64,000 nucleotides of DNA, taken from NCBI RefSeq assembly GCF_027172205.1, contig NC_070606.1, positions 101,904,534 through 101,968,533 on the forward strand. The letters are read 5' to 3'. Position 1 is the stretch's first letter, and each line of letters starts with the position of its first letter. Under the pieces are notes generated by a model. That model was not told where the DNA came from. It searched no databases and was given only the letters and a program-made list of their open reading frames with translations. The DNA comes from Podarcis raffonei. Its lineage: Eukaryota > Chordata > Lepidosauria > Squamata > Lacertidae. Positions 42,284 to 53,900 of the stretch are shown piece after piece. The position numbers were made by a program, and so were the translations under genes.

Positions 42284-42299
42284 ATACACACACACACAA
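42255..42299. repeat. (TG)n-(CA)n compound microsatellite
   Basis: TG units followed by tata and CA units at the 3' edge of a minus-strand L1 copy. Confidence 0.9.
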
Positions 42300-43420
42300 T
42301 TTTCTATTAAATCTTCTGTTTTGCAATTTAAAATATCTTTAAGATATCAATGGCTTCCCGTCTTCTCTTTCCATGGTTCATTTTACATATCATAAATCCC
42401 TGCATATTTTACAAAAACTATGCCATTCAGTATTCCATTATTGCATCCATCAAAACTTGTTTACACTGCTGCCAGCATTTTCAGCTGTATACAATTATTT
42501 CCCATATATTCAATAAATGTTTTCCAATCTTCTTTAAGTGTATGTTCTTCCTGTTCTCTTATTCTATATGTTAAGCCTGGGAATTGTGCATATTCTGTCC
42601 ACTTAAGTTGCCTTTCTTCTTTGGTTGGGACCTTGCTTGTTTTCAATTTGGGGGCTAACAAAACACAGGCCACAATAGTAGCATCCCTAAATAACCTTTT
42701 TTGACACCAAGGAATTTCAGTCTGGATTATCCCCAACAGAAAGGAGACTGGTTTTTTTGGGAAAGCAAAACATTTTTTTCAATTCATTATGGATCATTTC
42801 CCAATACTCTTTTACCCTTTTACAAGTCCACCACATATGAAAAAACATTTCCTCCACCTCTTTACACTTCCAGCACTAATCTGATTCTGTCTTGTAAATC
42901 TTAGCAAGCTTACTCGGAGTTAAATACCATCTGTGAATCGATTTTAAGTAGTTCTCCTTCAAAGAATAACATGCTGTTATTGCTGTAACATCACTTTTCC
43001 AGAGTTTTCCCCAGAGGTTAAAATCTATATTGTGTCCTATATCTATTGCCCGGTGTGTCATTGAGGCTTTAACAAGCTCGTCTTTTGTTCCCTGTCTAAT
43101 AACAAATAATACATTTTGGACTAAAGTTTCTCTTTGTTTTGTAGAAGTTCTTTTTCGAATTGTAAGCTTTAGTTGGAAAAACAATTTTTGCTTTCTAATT
43201 TAAAATTTCATGTAACTGATGGTATTGTGACCACTCCATAACAGCTCCTTAGGTTTGTACTTTGGGCTCTTTGTTTTCTCTTTCTTTCTTGTCGAAAAAC
43301 TCTGTTCAGTATCACTTAGGCTTAGCCTCTTATTGTAACCAAATCCTCAGGGGAGCGATGTTGAACTTCTGTCCATAATTTTACAAAAATTATAAAGATT
43401 ATAGTAATAAACAAGCAAAC
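42300..43420 (-). mobile_element. L1 LINE, ORF2 C-terminal part
   Basis: Minus-strand frames at 43184-42876 and 42736-42461 encode L1 ORF2 C-terminal blocks: KSIHRWYLTPSKLAKIYKT, then LKTSKVPTKEERQLKWTEYA. They lie in different frames, so the copy is decayed. It is 5'-truncated and lies in the intron upstream of the APOD start codon. Confidence 0.8.
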
Positions 43421-43662
43421 TTTGGCCATTAATGGGGTGCATGGTCAGCTGCTGGTCAAGCAGTTATCCCTGTTGGTAATTCTGGAGGGTCAACGCTTGA
43501 TTTTGAGCCCTTTGAGCCAACGCTTGCATGAAAAAGCAGCCCAACTCCAAGCCCCTCCAGGCTCCTGCCCCTTGCCTGTGAGAAGGAAGCCCCCTCAGAA
43601 TGGAGAGTCTGCCTTCCACACGCCTTCGAAGAAGACCCCAAAGAGACTTGGTCTTGGCCTAC

Positions 43663-43738
43663 CTGAGCTCAGGTGGTGTCTGGTGCCTGCTGAAAGCTCT
43701 CCTCCTGCAGCCCAGCAGCCGATGCTCTCCAGCCTCTC
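43663..43738 (-). other. APOD: Probable non-coding first exon of APOD
   Basis: On the minus strand a TATA-like CATAAAAGG lies at 43774-43766. About 30 bases downstream begins a stretch that ends GAGCTCAG followed by GTAGGCC, a good 5' splice site (exon end 43663). The matching acceptor CCCTGCCAG lies before 41207, giving coding exon 2 a 33-base 5' leader before the ATG at 41174. Human APOD also has a non-coding first exon. The start is estimated from the TATA position. Confidence 0.6.
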
Positions 43739-43765
43739 TGGAAAGGATCCCTGCAAGGGCAGCTC

Positions 43766-43774
43766 CTTTTATGA
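43766..43774 (-). promoter_or_regulatory. TATA-like box of APOD
   Basis: CATAAAAGG on the minus strand, about 28 bases ahead of the inferred start of the non-coding exon. This region is not a CpG island, in keeping with a regulated tissue-specific promoter. Confidence 0.5.
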
Positions 43775-44074
43775 GCATCTCTGGGGCTGAGGATCCTGCC
43801 CTGGCAAGCCACACCTTCCTCCCCTTTCACTCATCCCTTTGTTGCTGGAAGGAGGGCGGCAACTGGTGCCATCCAGAGGGCAGGCTCTTTGCCATCAGTG
43901 CCCTTGCCGCTCCTCCCCACCACCAGCGGTCTTCTCAGTACCAGGCAGTCTTTTAAAGTTTGCCTATTCCCATCCCCCCCCCCTTCTGTTAAAGATTCAA
44001 TGCATTTGTGTCTGAAAGCAAAAAAACTAGGAGAAGCAACAAACCTCTCTCCCGACAGAGAACCGCCCTGAGCC

Positions 44075-44108
44075 CGGCTTTGGCTGGGGAGGGCGGGATA
44101 TAAATAAA

Positions 44109-44159
<51 letters not shown>
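44075..44159 (+). repeat. L2 LINE 3' tail with (ATT)n
   Basis: gagcccggctttggctgggg, gggcgggatataaataaaat and about 14 TTA units form the typical 3' end of the squamate L2 family. Confidence 0.8.
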
Positions 44160-44160
<1 letters not shown>

Positions 44161-44359
44161 AAAAGGAGGGGTGGGAATGCATCTTAACTTAATGTTATTC
44201 TAGGCCCCCTTTCAAATCAAATCCTTGATCCCATTGCCCAAGGCAGGAACCCTGGGGTCCAACTCAAGATCGCCCCTCCCACACCTTCAGTGAGAGACCA
44301 CCCTTTCTTACCTTGGTCCTTGAAGGAGGTAAGGAAGACCAATAATGCATTCACTAGAT

Positions 44360-45445
44360 CAGTACGGATGGTGTGGAGAACAGGGAGCAAAACCCTTCAC
44401 CGCTGGTCCCCTTCCTGGATCATCCAGCTTCCTCTCCATTTACACAATCCGTGACCTGCTTCCCAGAGGAAAAGCAATTTCACAAGAGGAACTGCAAGGT
44501 AAATTAAAAGGCACTCACGCAACCTGTTTCAGTTAGCTCAGGCTCATTCTTTTGCACAGCGTTTGGAGTGCGAGGGAGAGGACCTAGACACACTTCCCTT
44601 CTTTGAATCCTTATGCAGAAGGCCAGACTATGCCCTGAAGGGGGATGCTTCCCAAATATACAGCAATCTATTAGATCAGGAAACGGGGGATGCTAGAGGG
44701 CTTTGAATTGTATGGGAATCAGATTTGGGCCACCCAACTGAAGATCACAAATGGGAGGGTATCTGGACCACTCCCCATTCAAAACCATCTCTGCTTACTC
44801 ACAGGAGGCCTCATTCAAGGCCAACGGCACTGGATGCCAGACAGGCTGGCAAAAATTAACACCCCCCCCCTTTCTCCTCTATGTTAGAAGGGCTGTGGAA
44901 AGTTTGGTTCATTTATTCATGTTTGGTGGGAATGCCCTTACGTTTAAAGCTTTTGGAATAGAGTATTCTCCATTATACCCACAATTACAGACCAACCCCT
45001 TTCTCCAAATCCTGCCTTAGCCCTCCTAACCTTGGACATAGACTTAGGCTCCACTCTGTGCCACAGTGAACTAATAGGCTTCTTACTGACCGCAGCTCGA
45101 TTAGCAATAGCTCAGCAATGGAAGAACCAGGCTGAAATACCCCTGAACATACGGGAAAATAAAATATATCTGGGATGCAGCAATGTCTGAGCATCTCATC
45201 AGAGACAGGAGGGCAATTAAAGGCATAACAAATAGAGACACCTTCCAAGAAACATGGACCCCTTTCTTGGACCATGGTATTTATCAAAATCAAGACCTCC
45301 TTATACAGTACCAACTGCTCAGTATTCTCAGTGGAGAGGTTATGTTAAGTCATATGTTTTGACTGTTGAATGTGTAAGTGTAGGTCTAGAGAAAATGGAT
45401 AAGTGTATTGCTGGATAAGAGTTTAATGGTTTTTGTACTTGTTTA
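44360..45445 (+). mobile_element. L1 LINE, degraded ORF2 C-terminal part
   Basis: Several short frames keep L1 ORF2 order: an upstream YTIRDLLPRGKAISQEELQG block, then LLTAARLAIAQQWKNQ (compare LLSAARNTITRHW in the L1 at 28.1 kb), then a 3' A-rich end. The frames are broken many times, so this is an old copy of a different L1 lineage. Confidence 0.65.
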
Positions 45446-45589
45446 AAAACCAAAGAATTGAGGCCAGGGGGCCGACTGGAGCATGGCCCACGAGCCAGCC
45501 CGTTTCACTCTCTGCTTGCCCTGGCTTGGGAACAGCCCCTGAGCTCTACCTGCTCCAGCCAGACAGGAAGCATCTGCCCTAAGACATGG

Positions 45590-45742
45590 GCGTAGCCAGA
45601 ATTTATTTGGGGGAGGCAGGCTTTGTTAGCAGGGAAGAACCGAGTTATCAGCAATGCTATTGGTCAGTTAGTTAAGTATTTTTATTTATTTACGTGATTT
45701 AGGGGGGCAGCTGCCCCCCTGCACCCCCTGGCAACACCAATG
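45590..45742. mobile_element. MITE-like element (GGGCGTAGCCAG family)
   Basis: The left end gggcgtagccagaatttatt is followed by a G-rich run. The right end carries gcagctgcccccctgcaccc. Resemblance to a squamate MITE family is from memory; the right inverted repeat is weak. Confidence 0.4.
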
Positions 45743-45749
45743 CCCTAAA

Positions 45750-46070
45750 AATAGCTTCCTGGATCAGGCCAATGGCCCATCTAGTCCAGCATCTTGTTCG
45801 CACAGTGGATGAACAGATGCCCCAAAGGCAGGATCCGGGCACAAGAGCCCTCTCTCCTCCTGCAGCTTCCAGCAACTAGGATTCAGCAGCGCTGCTGTCT
45901 CTGACAGTGGAGGCAGAGCAGAGCCAGGCTGGCCAGCAGCCATGGAGAGCCGTCTCCTCCTGTCCAAGTTGGGTGGCCACCACTGCCTCATGTGGGAGTG
46001 ACTTCCATAGCCTAACTATGTGTTGAGTGAAGGAGCCCTTCCCAACCGGGGGCGGATTAATACCTTCCCA
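45750..46070 (-). repeat. CR1-like LINE 3' fragment
   Basis: Contains ggcccatctagtccagcatc and tgggagtgacttccatagcc, the reverse complement of the CR1-like 3' UTR and coding end. A (CA)n run at 46180-46211 follows. Confidence 0.65.
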
Positions 46071-46171
46071 AGGCAGCCTTGCCCCAGAACAGCAACCTGA
46101 GCCTCTGAAGGGCAGAGTCTGCATTGCGGGCACAGAGGGTTCCCTGTGGCTTTGGAGTCCATCCACCCTGA

Positions 46172-46216
<45 letters not shown>

Positions 46217-46236
46217 AGATCACATCCACGCCACAC

Positions 46237-46378
46237 AGTTAAAGCACATGACCTCCCCCTAAGAATCCTGGGCTCCGTAGTTTGTTAAGGGTACTGGGCA
46301 TTGCAGCCCTCTGTGGGGGGTAAAAGATGGCTCCAGGATTCTTTGGGGAAGTGCTGTCAATGCGCATTAAACATCCGT
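46237..46378. mobile_element. Palindromic MITE
   Basis: The left arm ccccctaagaatcctgggct and the right arm ccaggattctttggggaagt are inverted repeats. Outer ends ttaaagcacatga and the inverted counterpart tgcgcattaaa extend the palindrome. Confidence 0.65.
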
Positions 46379-47577
46379 TGTGGGTGTGACTCCTGTTGCC
46401 TTCCTGAGAGCAGCCCAAGGCCAAAGCAAAAGGGATCTCCTTGCTTCCATTGACCTGGATTTTCACCCCTTGCACAATTCAGCCAGAGCACAAGGAGAGC
46501 CTGGGGGCTCCTGCTGTGGGATCTGACCCAAGTGGGCCCATTTGGACCCCCATCCTTTCCCCACAGTGGCCAGGCAGATCCCACCCAGCCATAGGAGCCA
46601 ACTCCTAGGGGCCAAGGTCGCTTCAGCCCCCCCAAAAAATATCTGAGGGGCTGGGGCCCACAAAGTTGGTGGGCATTGTCCTTCATATGCTGTGTGCATG
46701 CCACATCTTGTGACTGATTATGTGGGGTGGGGCTTACCTGGGCCACCCCAATATTTTATTCACGTTGGCACCCCCCTCGCTGTGGCTTCATAGCCCTTCC
46801 CAGGACTGGGAGGGGGCTGCCAGCCAGCCCAGGCCAGGTCTTTCCTCTTGCAAGGTCCGGACAGGCACCTGACACAGTCAAGGCAATGTGTCACCTGCCA
46901 ATTAGCTCAGAGTCATTAGCATTTTGAGCAGAGCACATTCTTCTTTGTTTTTATATATTTATATATTGCAGCAGCAACCAGCCCCAAGAGTTGAATGGCA
47001 TCCATATAATCCGCTGTGGTGTCCTTGAGTAAGAGGCCACAGGAGTGGGAAGAGGGACAGGTGAGTCCTCTTCCTCCAACCCTCATTCTTCGCAGACTCA
47101 GATCCTCACCTGATCCCATCACCTGGCAGGAGTCAGCTAGCTGGACAGGTGTCTCCATCCCCGCCTCCAGCCCAGATGCCTTCCGGTCCTTCTCTGCCTT
47201 GCAGCTGTGCACAAGTTTGGCTCTTCCTTCCCCTTTTCTGCTTTTCGTGAAGATACATGTCGTATGGGATGGCTTTGGGGCAGGAAGGAGGTTCAGGATG
47301 CAATCCTCAAGTGGGTGGGGGAACCCCAAGGCCTTTCATCCAACTCATCCAATGACCTGCTTAGGCTCTCCCCACCCAGGTGAGGGGGGGCTTTCTCTTC
47401 CTCCACACTTTCCCTGTTTTTATTCCTCAAATCATTTTCCTCCCATTGGGAAGGAAGGGAAGCGACTTCAACTCCAAGGCTGGGGAAAAGGTGTGGGGTC
47501 CTTTCCCTGGCCCACCCACTTTTGCCGTCCTTCTTATGTCAGAGTTCTAATATCAGCATGACAAGAGTCATGGTTCA

Positions 47578-48717
47578 AAAGAAGTGGGGGACACCAGGCT
47601 TACCAGTAGAGCATGTGAAAAGGATCTAGGGTCTTGGTGGACCACAAGCTTCACAGAGCTGCATCAACAGAAGTCAAGTGTCCTGATCAAGGGAAGTCAG
47701 AGTCCCGCTCTATTCTGCCTTGGTCAGACCACACCTGGAATACGGTGTCCAATTCTGGGCACCACAATTTAAGAAGGATGTTGATAAGCTGGAACGTGCG
47801 CAGAGGAGGGCGACCAGGATGATCAAGGGTCTTATGAAGCCGTATGAAGAATGGTTGAAGGAGCTGGGGATGTTTAGCCTGGAAAAGAGGAGACTGAGAG
47901 GAGATATGAGAGCCATCTTCAAATATCTCAAGGGCTGTCACAGGGAAGAGGGAGCAAGCTTGTTTTCTTTTTTCTAAATTTCATTTTTCATTTTCATAAT
48001 TAAAACAATAAACCAAATACAAAACACACACTCATTTCCACTACATATTCTAATTGTTCCCAATATTTCCACTTTCTGTTTTATATCCCAATAATTGATA
48101 CTGCTGAATTTACTCTATTACTGTTAACTTTTTAATATGCTTACAGTAATTTTGCAGATAAACTACAAAGCATTTTCAATCTTCTTGAAATATTTTCCCA
48201 TCTTTTAAATATTTTTCCATTCTTCCTTTGTTGGTATTGTGCCCCCTTTCCAATTCTGAGCATATATATACCATTTGGGCTGCTGTGGTTGCATACATAA
48301 GAGATATTTCTGATCCTTTAATACACTTACATCTATTATGCCTAAAAGAAAGCTTTTCTTTTAACTTTTAACAAATAATTTCTAAAAACATTTTTTGCAG
48401 CTCGTTATATATAATATCTTTTTGCATGTCCAGAAGCAAGCTTGTTTTCTCTTCCTCTGGAGGGTAGGACTCAAACCAATGGCTTCAGTTTACAAGAAAG
48501 GAAAATCCGACTCAACAATGGGAAGAAATTTCTGGTGGCAAGAGCTGTCGACTGTGGAACAGGACTCCATTGCAGGCTCTCCTTCTTTGGAGGTTTTTAA
48601 GCAGTGGTTGGGTGGGTATTTGGCATGGATTCTTTACTTGAAATTCCTGCATTGAGGGGGGTTAAACTAGATGACTCTTGGAATCCCTTCTAACTCAACA
48701 ATCTAGGATTCTATGAA
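47578..48717 (+). mobile_element. CR1 LINE fragment, interrupted by an L1
   Basis: The coding pieces are [31 protein letters not shown] and [22 protein letters not shown], the same order as in the CR1 at 5.9 kb, with deletions. After the interruption it continues with GSPSLEVFKQWLGG and the 3' terminus gttaaactagatgactcttg, ending near attctatgaaaa. A 16-base duplication marks the inserted L1. Confidence 0.88.
47970..48431 (-). mobile_element. L1 LINE 3' fragment inserted in CR1
   Basis: An AT-rich insert starts with a T-run (its poly-A tail on the minus strand). On that strand it reads YATTAAQMVYICSELERGHN-like L1 ORF2 C-terminal sequence. The CR1 target sequence AGCAAGCTTGTTTTCT is duplicated on both sides (about 47953-47968 and 48435-48450). 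Confidence 0.75.
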
Positions 48718-49287
48718 AATGAGATCTCCCTCTCAAGGGAGAGGCTCTTTCTCTGCCCCCTAGAGAGGAAGGGAAGATGCTTCCATGGGATTTCTGGGTG
48801 ATAATTTAATTTTATAAGTAAATACATCCAATAACTAGAAGGCATGTTTCAAGGGGAATACAGCGTATCTGATCAAAACTCGATGCAGGACAAAAATAGC
48901 AAACGCAACGTCCCATTTTAATGTCTTAATGGAAGTTTATTTTAATTCGCAATAACATGGAAACAGGCAGATAAAAGTGTTGGAAAAATTAATGGCCATC
49001 CGTTGTGACAACCATTCATGACATTCCAAGGAGCACATCAGAGCCACCAAAGTCCCAGGGACAGGAAGTGACAAATGCATTTCTGGAGGCAGAATCAGCC
49101 CCAACTCCTCAACTGCAGAAGATTAATGGTGGCTCATGGCACACTTGAGTGGATGATCAACTCCTAGGTCTCCTACTTTATGGAGGACAGTCCTCACTTT
49201 GAAGGCCTGTCCTGGTCCAGTTGAAAGGCAAGGAAGAGGAAGAGGAGAGAGCTATACTACCTTTGCATCTATACATGTACAATGTAG

Positions 49288-49308
49288 ATGATGATGATGA
49301 TGATGATG

Positions 49309-49344
<36 letters not shown>

Positions 49345-49400
49345 TCCCACCCTCCCCAGCCAGAACCAGGCTCAGGCTGGCTAACATCAAAATATATAAT
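49288..49400 (-). repeat. L2 LINE 3' tail with (AAT)n
   Basis: Repeats of gat and aat run into cccaccctccccagccagaa, the reverse complement of the L2 terminus. Confidence 0.7.
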
Positions 49401-50624
49401 ACATTAAGGCATCAAATTACAGATATACTGTAAATCGCCCTGTGATCCTCGAGTGAAGGCAGTATAGAAACTTAATAAACAAAAAAATGTGTAATAATGC
49501 AGTACAGTGTGTAAATTGTAGATAAATGTGTCCTTTTGTGGGGGGAACTTTTCATGCTGCTCTTCAAGCCCATCAGGTCCCTTCGAAATGCTTGCAAGGG
49601 AGCAGGTGGCTCAACCTCAGGTGAGATGGGACTGGACGTCCTTTGTGGTTTGTGGGCATTTGTCATCCTACATAAAAGCCAAGGTGACCAATATTATTCT
49701 GTGCCTTGGATGAAGGCTTTTGTGGTGCTGGCAAGTACCAGATCCAAGATGCTTTACCTTCTTGTCTTTCAGTGGAAGTTTTCCCTTGACTGTGTGTGGC
49801 AAAGCCCCCCCCTCCCCGCCCAGGGCAGCTGTCTTCCTTCCGCTCGGCTGCCGAGGGGGAATCGCCTTCCGGCTGCACATTCCAGGACAGGCCTGTGCAA
49901 CTGTCCAAGGGGCAGGCAAAGGACAGAGGGGCCACAGGTCATTTGCGCTGATGCCAAACGCCTCGTGGCATCAAAGCCCCCCCCCCCGCTGCCTGAAGAG
50001 CCCTCCTGGCTTGTGGTTCAACAAGGAAACCTGCTCCTCGCTCCTTGGGGTCCAGGACACTCTGCAAGAGCACCAGTCAGGATGAGGCCTCCGGTGCCAC
50101 AGACCCTTTAGGAGGAACGTGACATTTGGAGACCTTGGGAGCTGAAGAGGATCTCCTTGAGTAGGACAGGGGGGGCATACATCAGGGATTTCCTGGACAA
50201 GTCCAGTTTTGGGGGGGCCAGCACCCCAATCTGGGAAGATTTTTGCATTTCGGATTAAATGTCCAGGTTTTGGAGGTTTTTCTTTTTTCTTTTTCTTTTC
50301 GCTTCTTTCACTATTTTTAAATGCGCTGTGTCCCAGAACAGGGAGCAGGCATTGAGTGGCCTGGAGCGGCCTGGCGGGGGCCAAGCCAGGCCCCTTGCCA
50401 GTCTCCACAGTTGCCTGGCCTTGCCTGACCTTCTCAGAGCCGCTCAGCCTCCCATCGTGAGCAGGAGGCCAAGGACAGCAAAGGGAAGAAGGGGAGGGAA
50501 GAAGGGGGGAGCAGGCGGGCGAGGAAGATGGGCCAAAGAGGCCGCCCTGCGGAGAACGCTCCAGAGTTAAAGTTCTGGGCTGCCCTTTGTTGTAGGTTTT
50601 AAGCAGAGGCTGAATGGCCGTCTT

Positions 50625-50760
50625 AGAATCCTAGAACTGTAGTTTGAAGGGACCCCGAGGGTCATCTAGCCCAACCCCCGGCAATGTAGGGATTTCAACT
50701 GAAGCATCCCAGGAGGGTGCCATCCAGCCTCTGCTGAAGATCTCTGGGGTGCTTGTCCAA
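50625..50760 (-). repeat. CR1 3' end fragment
   Basis: gaatcctagaactgtagttt, gggtcatctagcccaacccc and gccatccagcctctgctgaa form the reverse complement of the CR1 end. It lies just beyond the ACADVL polyadenylation site. Confidence 0.7.
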
Positions 50761-50871
50761 AGGGGAGAGGAGGGGAGCCAGCCAGACCCCAGAGCTAGGT
50801 GCACCGGAAGCTGCCTGTGCCAGACCAGGGCAGACCACCAGGGAAACGGAGGCAGCTGGCTTTAAATCAGC

Positions 50872-50877
50872 TTTAAT
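50872..50877 (-). terminator. Polyadenylation signal of ACADVL
   Basis: ATTAAA on the minus strand, about 47 bases after the TGA at 50924, giving a very short 3' UTR. Confidence 0.6.
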
Positions 50878-50923
50878 AGATGCCAAGCTCCTTCCAGTCC
50901 CTGACTGAAAGCCCCCCGGGAGC

Positions 50924-53900
50924 TCAGAAGCCGAGCGGGTGAGCAGCCACAACACCTCCATTCTTCACCAGGGCATCGGAGATCAGCTTCATGCCGGCAA
51001 AGGACTCCTCCCAGGCCAGTGAATTGGCTTCCCGCAGAGCCTGGCGGACGCGCTGGAAGGCCTGCAGGACACAGGAGGAGTGTGACCCACCCACGCGGGA
51101 GACCAGTCACGGCCACCCGACACAGGGCAGCAGCCACAGGCACCCAGGGCATTGCCAGGCCCACAGGGAAAAGCTGGTGAGGGAGGGAGGCTCAGGGTCC
51201 TTCCAGGGCACATCTGCCCTGCCTGGGCAAGAGCTGGCGCGGGGCTGGCACCCTGTGAGCCACCTTGTTCTTGGCCCCGGGGGAGACCCATCACCAGTGA
51301 GGCTTCTTCCAGGCCGGCGGAAGCTTCAAAGAGCCACAGCCAGGTGCTCTGGCGAGAGGCCCAAATAACTCCCTGCAATTATGGCTAATTGAGGAGAGAT
51401 GCATTTCACACCTGGTTACATCCTGCAAGGCTCAGCTCCCGCCTGAGGACTGGGAGGAGGAAGAGGAGGAATGGATCACCTGGCAGGAAACGGGGGCTGG
51501 GGGAGGGGCAGCCAGGGGAAGAAGCCTCCGTGGGGCAGAGCCAAGGGGAGCGAGGGGCCAGAGGGAGGACATGGCTGAGCCCAGGCCGAGGAAGGGGCTA
51601 CGGGGGTCCTCCTCCCACCCCCACCCCTTGCCTCGTGGCACCACGTGCGGCACAAGAGCTCCTCGTGCTGCGCTGCCGGCTGCTTCAGCAAAAGAGAGCG
51701 GCTGGCCCTGCAAGAAGAAAGAGGGAGCGAGGGAAGGCCAGAGCCCACAGGAGGGGAGCCCAGAGTCCGACACAGGCCCCCCAGGCGGCAGAGCCTGGGG
51801 GCAAACCGTGGGCCCCTTTGCTCTCGCCCTGCAAAGGCAGACTCCCTACCTGGAGAGAGCCACAGCCATGGCGTAGATGTCGATGGCAGAGTCCGCCACG
51901 CGCTTCAGGTGGAACTGCTGGTCTGATGGAGGAATTGGGGGGAGAGGGGGCGTCAGGCGAGATTTGGGGCAGCTGACCTGGCCTCTGCTTCTCACTCCAG
52001 AAATTGCTAAGGAGGTGAGTTTGCTTTTGCAGGCAGACTTGGATTACCCCCCCCCGACCCATGACCCAGCAGACACTGGACCTGCCCCACTGTGTGGCCC
52101 CCCCAACAGCCCTTCCCAAGAACACCCACAGAAAGTTGTGGGGCCTGACAAGAGGCCTCCACGCCCCACCTCAGAAAGTCAGGCTCTCTCCTGCCTGCTC
52201 AGGCCCTGGCTCCCCATGGCTCCTGATCCAGGGAGGGACTCAAGGTCCAAAGCAGGGCCTGCTTTTTGTTGGGGGGCAGGGGGGGTACCTGCCACTGCAG
52301 CTCCATATTTCAGCAGCAGACTCTCAACCGCTTCGCCAAAGAGATCAATGGCCTTGGTGACCTGGACGGAGGACGGGCAAAGGGCAGGGCTAGCCTGGCA
52401 TGCCCACACATGTCCACACCCCTCCGCCCCCCAGCCTGAAAATAGTCCTGATGGGGGCCAGCAGCTCTTCCTTTACAGGCCCCTCCCACACCCTGTTTCT
52501 CCATCAGCCGCTCTTTGCACATTTACAGTACCTACAGGCGCAGAGATGGCATCTCGGAAAGACCAGGCGGAAGAACCAGCTGGAAAGGGTTGCTCCTGTT
52601 GGTCAGGAGCCTCAGCCCCCCCCACCCCACCCCCGGGGGACAACATCCACCTCTCAGGCAGCCGGCACTTCAGGACCCTCTGGAGTGAGAGGAGCTTGCC
52701 CTTCCAGGCACCACCTGGGAACAGGTGTGGAGGGGGCTCTGGCACCCTGCTCTGGAAGAACACCCCATGCAGACACCCACGTAGGGCAGGGGTGGGGAAC
52801 CTTCAATCCATGGGCCCGCTTCATCCTGCCAAGGGGTCTCATTTGACCCACATTTCTCTCAAGCCAGGCCTACCTGCCCATCAGCTGATGGGAGGACAGG
52901 GAACTGGATCACACAGCCAAGGCAACAGGATTCAATTTCTGCTCATCAGCTGATAGGCAGGAGTTAAAACCCTTTGCAAAAGCACTCTCTGAAGCAGCGC
53001 TGTCCTTCTTAAACAATCAGGGGCAGAAGCAGGAAGAGCAGCCTGTATCTTACAGGCTTCGTTCTGCTATCTGCCACACAGACCCCCACCATCACCATCA
53101 CATTCCTGTCCACTTAGAGAAAGTGCCCAAAGCTGCTCCAAAGAGTGCTTTTGCAAAGAGCTTTAAGGAAGCCCCAACCACATGTCGAATCTGGCCCTTG
53201 AGGCTGATCCAGATCCTGTGGGCCATTGAGCCAAAAAGCTAACCTGACTTGGGGTGTCCTCTTCACTGGCACAATGGAAAGAGGAGCTAAAGTTGCAACA
53301 GCATCTCAGGATAGGCTCAAAGGGGGACTTGATGCTTTTGAGGGGACCAGTTTTGGCTGGCAATGTAACAAGTGTCTGCACACAAAGATTATTTGTGTAC
53401 ATAGCTCTGTACATCTCCAAGGTTTGCTTCCTTGTCAACACATGGATCCAATCACAGCTGTGCTCCAAACCCCTTTTTATCCCACCATGATGTCTCACCA
53501 GAGTCGCGCAGTCCTCCAGGTCTGGGTGAACATCGCCCTGCAAAGAGAGGCCACTGGGAAGCCCAACTTTCCTGCAGTGGAAGGAGAAAGAAAGGAGATG
53601 TGCAGAACTTGGAAGAGGAACAGAACTGTCAGCTGGACATTCAAGATAGAAATCAGAAGGTTGATGGAGAGTAAACCAGGGAGTCTGTGGGCTGTCCCTC
53701 CTGGCTGTTGCATCAGACCAGAGGGGGGGAAACGGTAAAAGCTCCAGTTTGTTTATCTACTTGCACTGGCATGCTTTCGAACTGCTAGGTTGGCAGGAGC
53801 TGGAACAGAGCAACAGGAGCTCACCCCGTCATGCGGATTCAAACAACCGACCTTCCGATCGGCAAGCCCAAGAGGCTCTGTGGTTTAGACCACAGTTCCA

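Larger units (their letters stand above)
48718..50850. other. Intergenic between APOD and ACADVL
   Basis: No gene was recognised. It contains a (GAT)n-(AAT)n microsatellite at 49288-49343 fused to a minus-strand L2 tail (to about 49400), a LINE-like tail at 49435-49480 and a minus-strand CR1 end at 50625-50760. Confidence 0.5.

Noticed and set aside
53499-53541. Acceptor at TTTGCAG before GGCGATGTTCACCC for ACADVL exon 15
   Set aside because: It gives the wrong phase after exon 14. The acceptor before 53571 keeps the frame and restores the conserved [12 protein letters not shown] segment.
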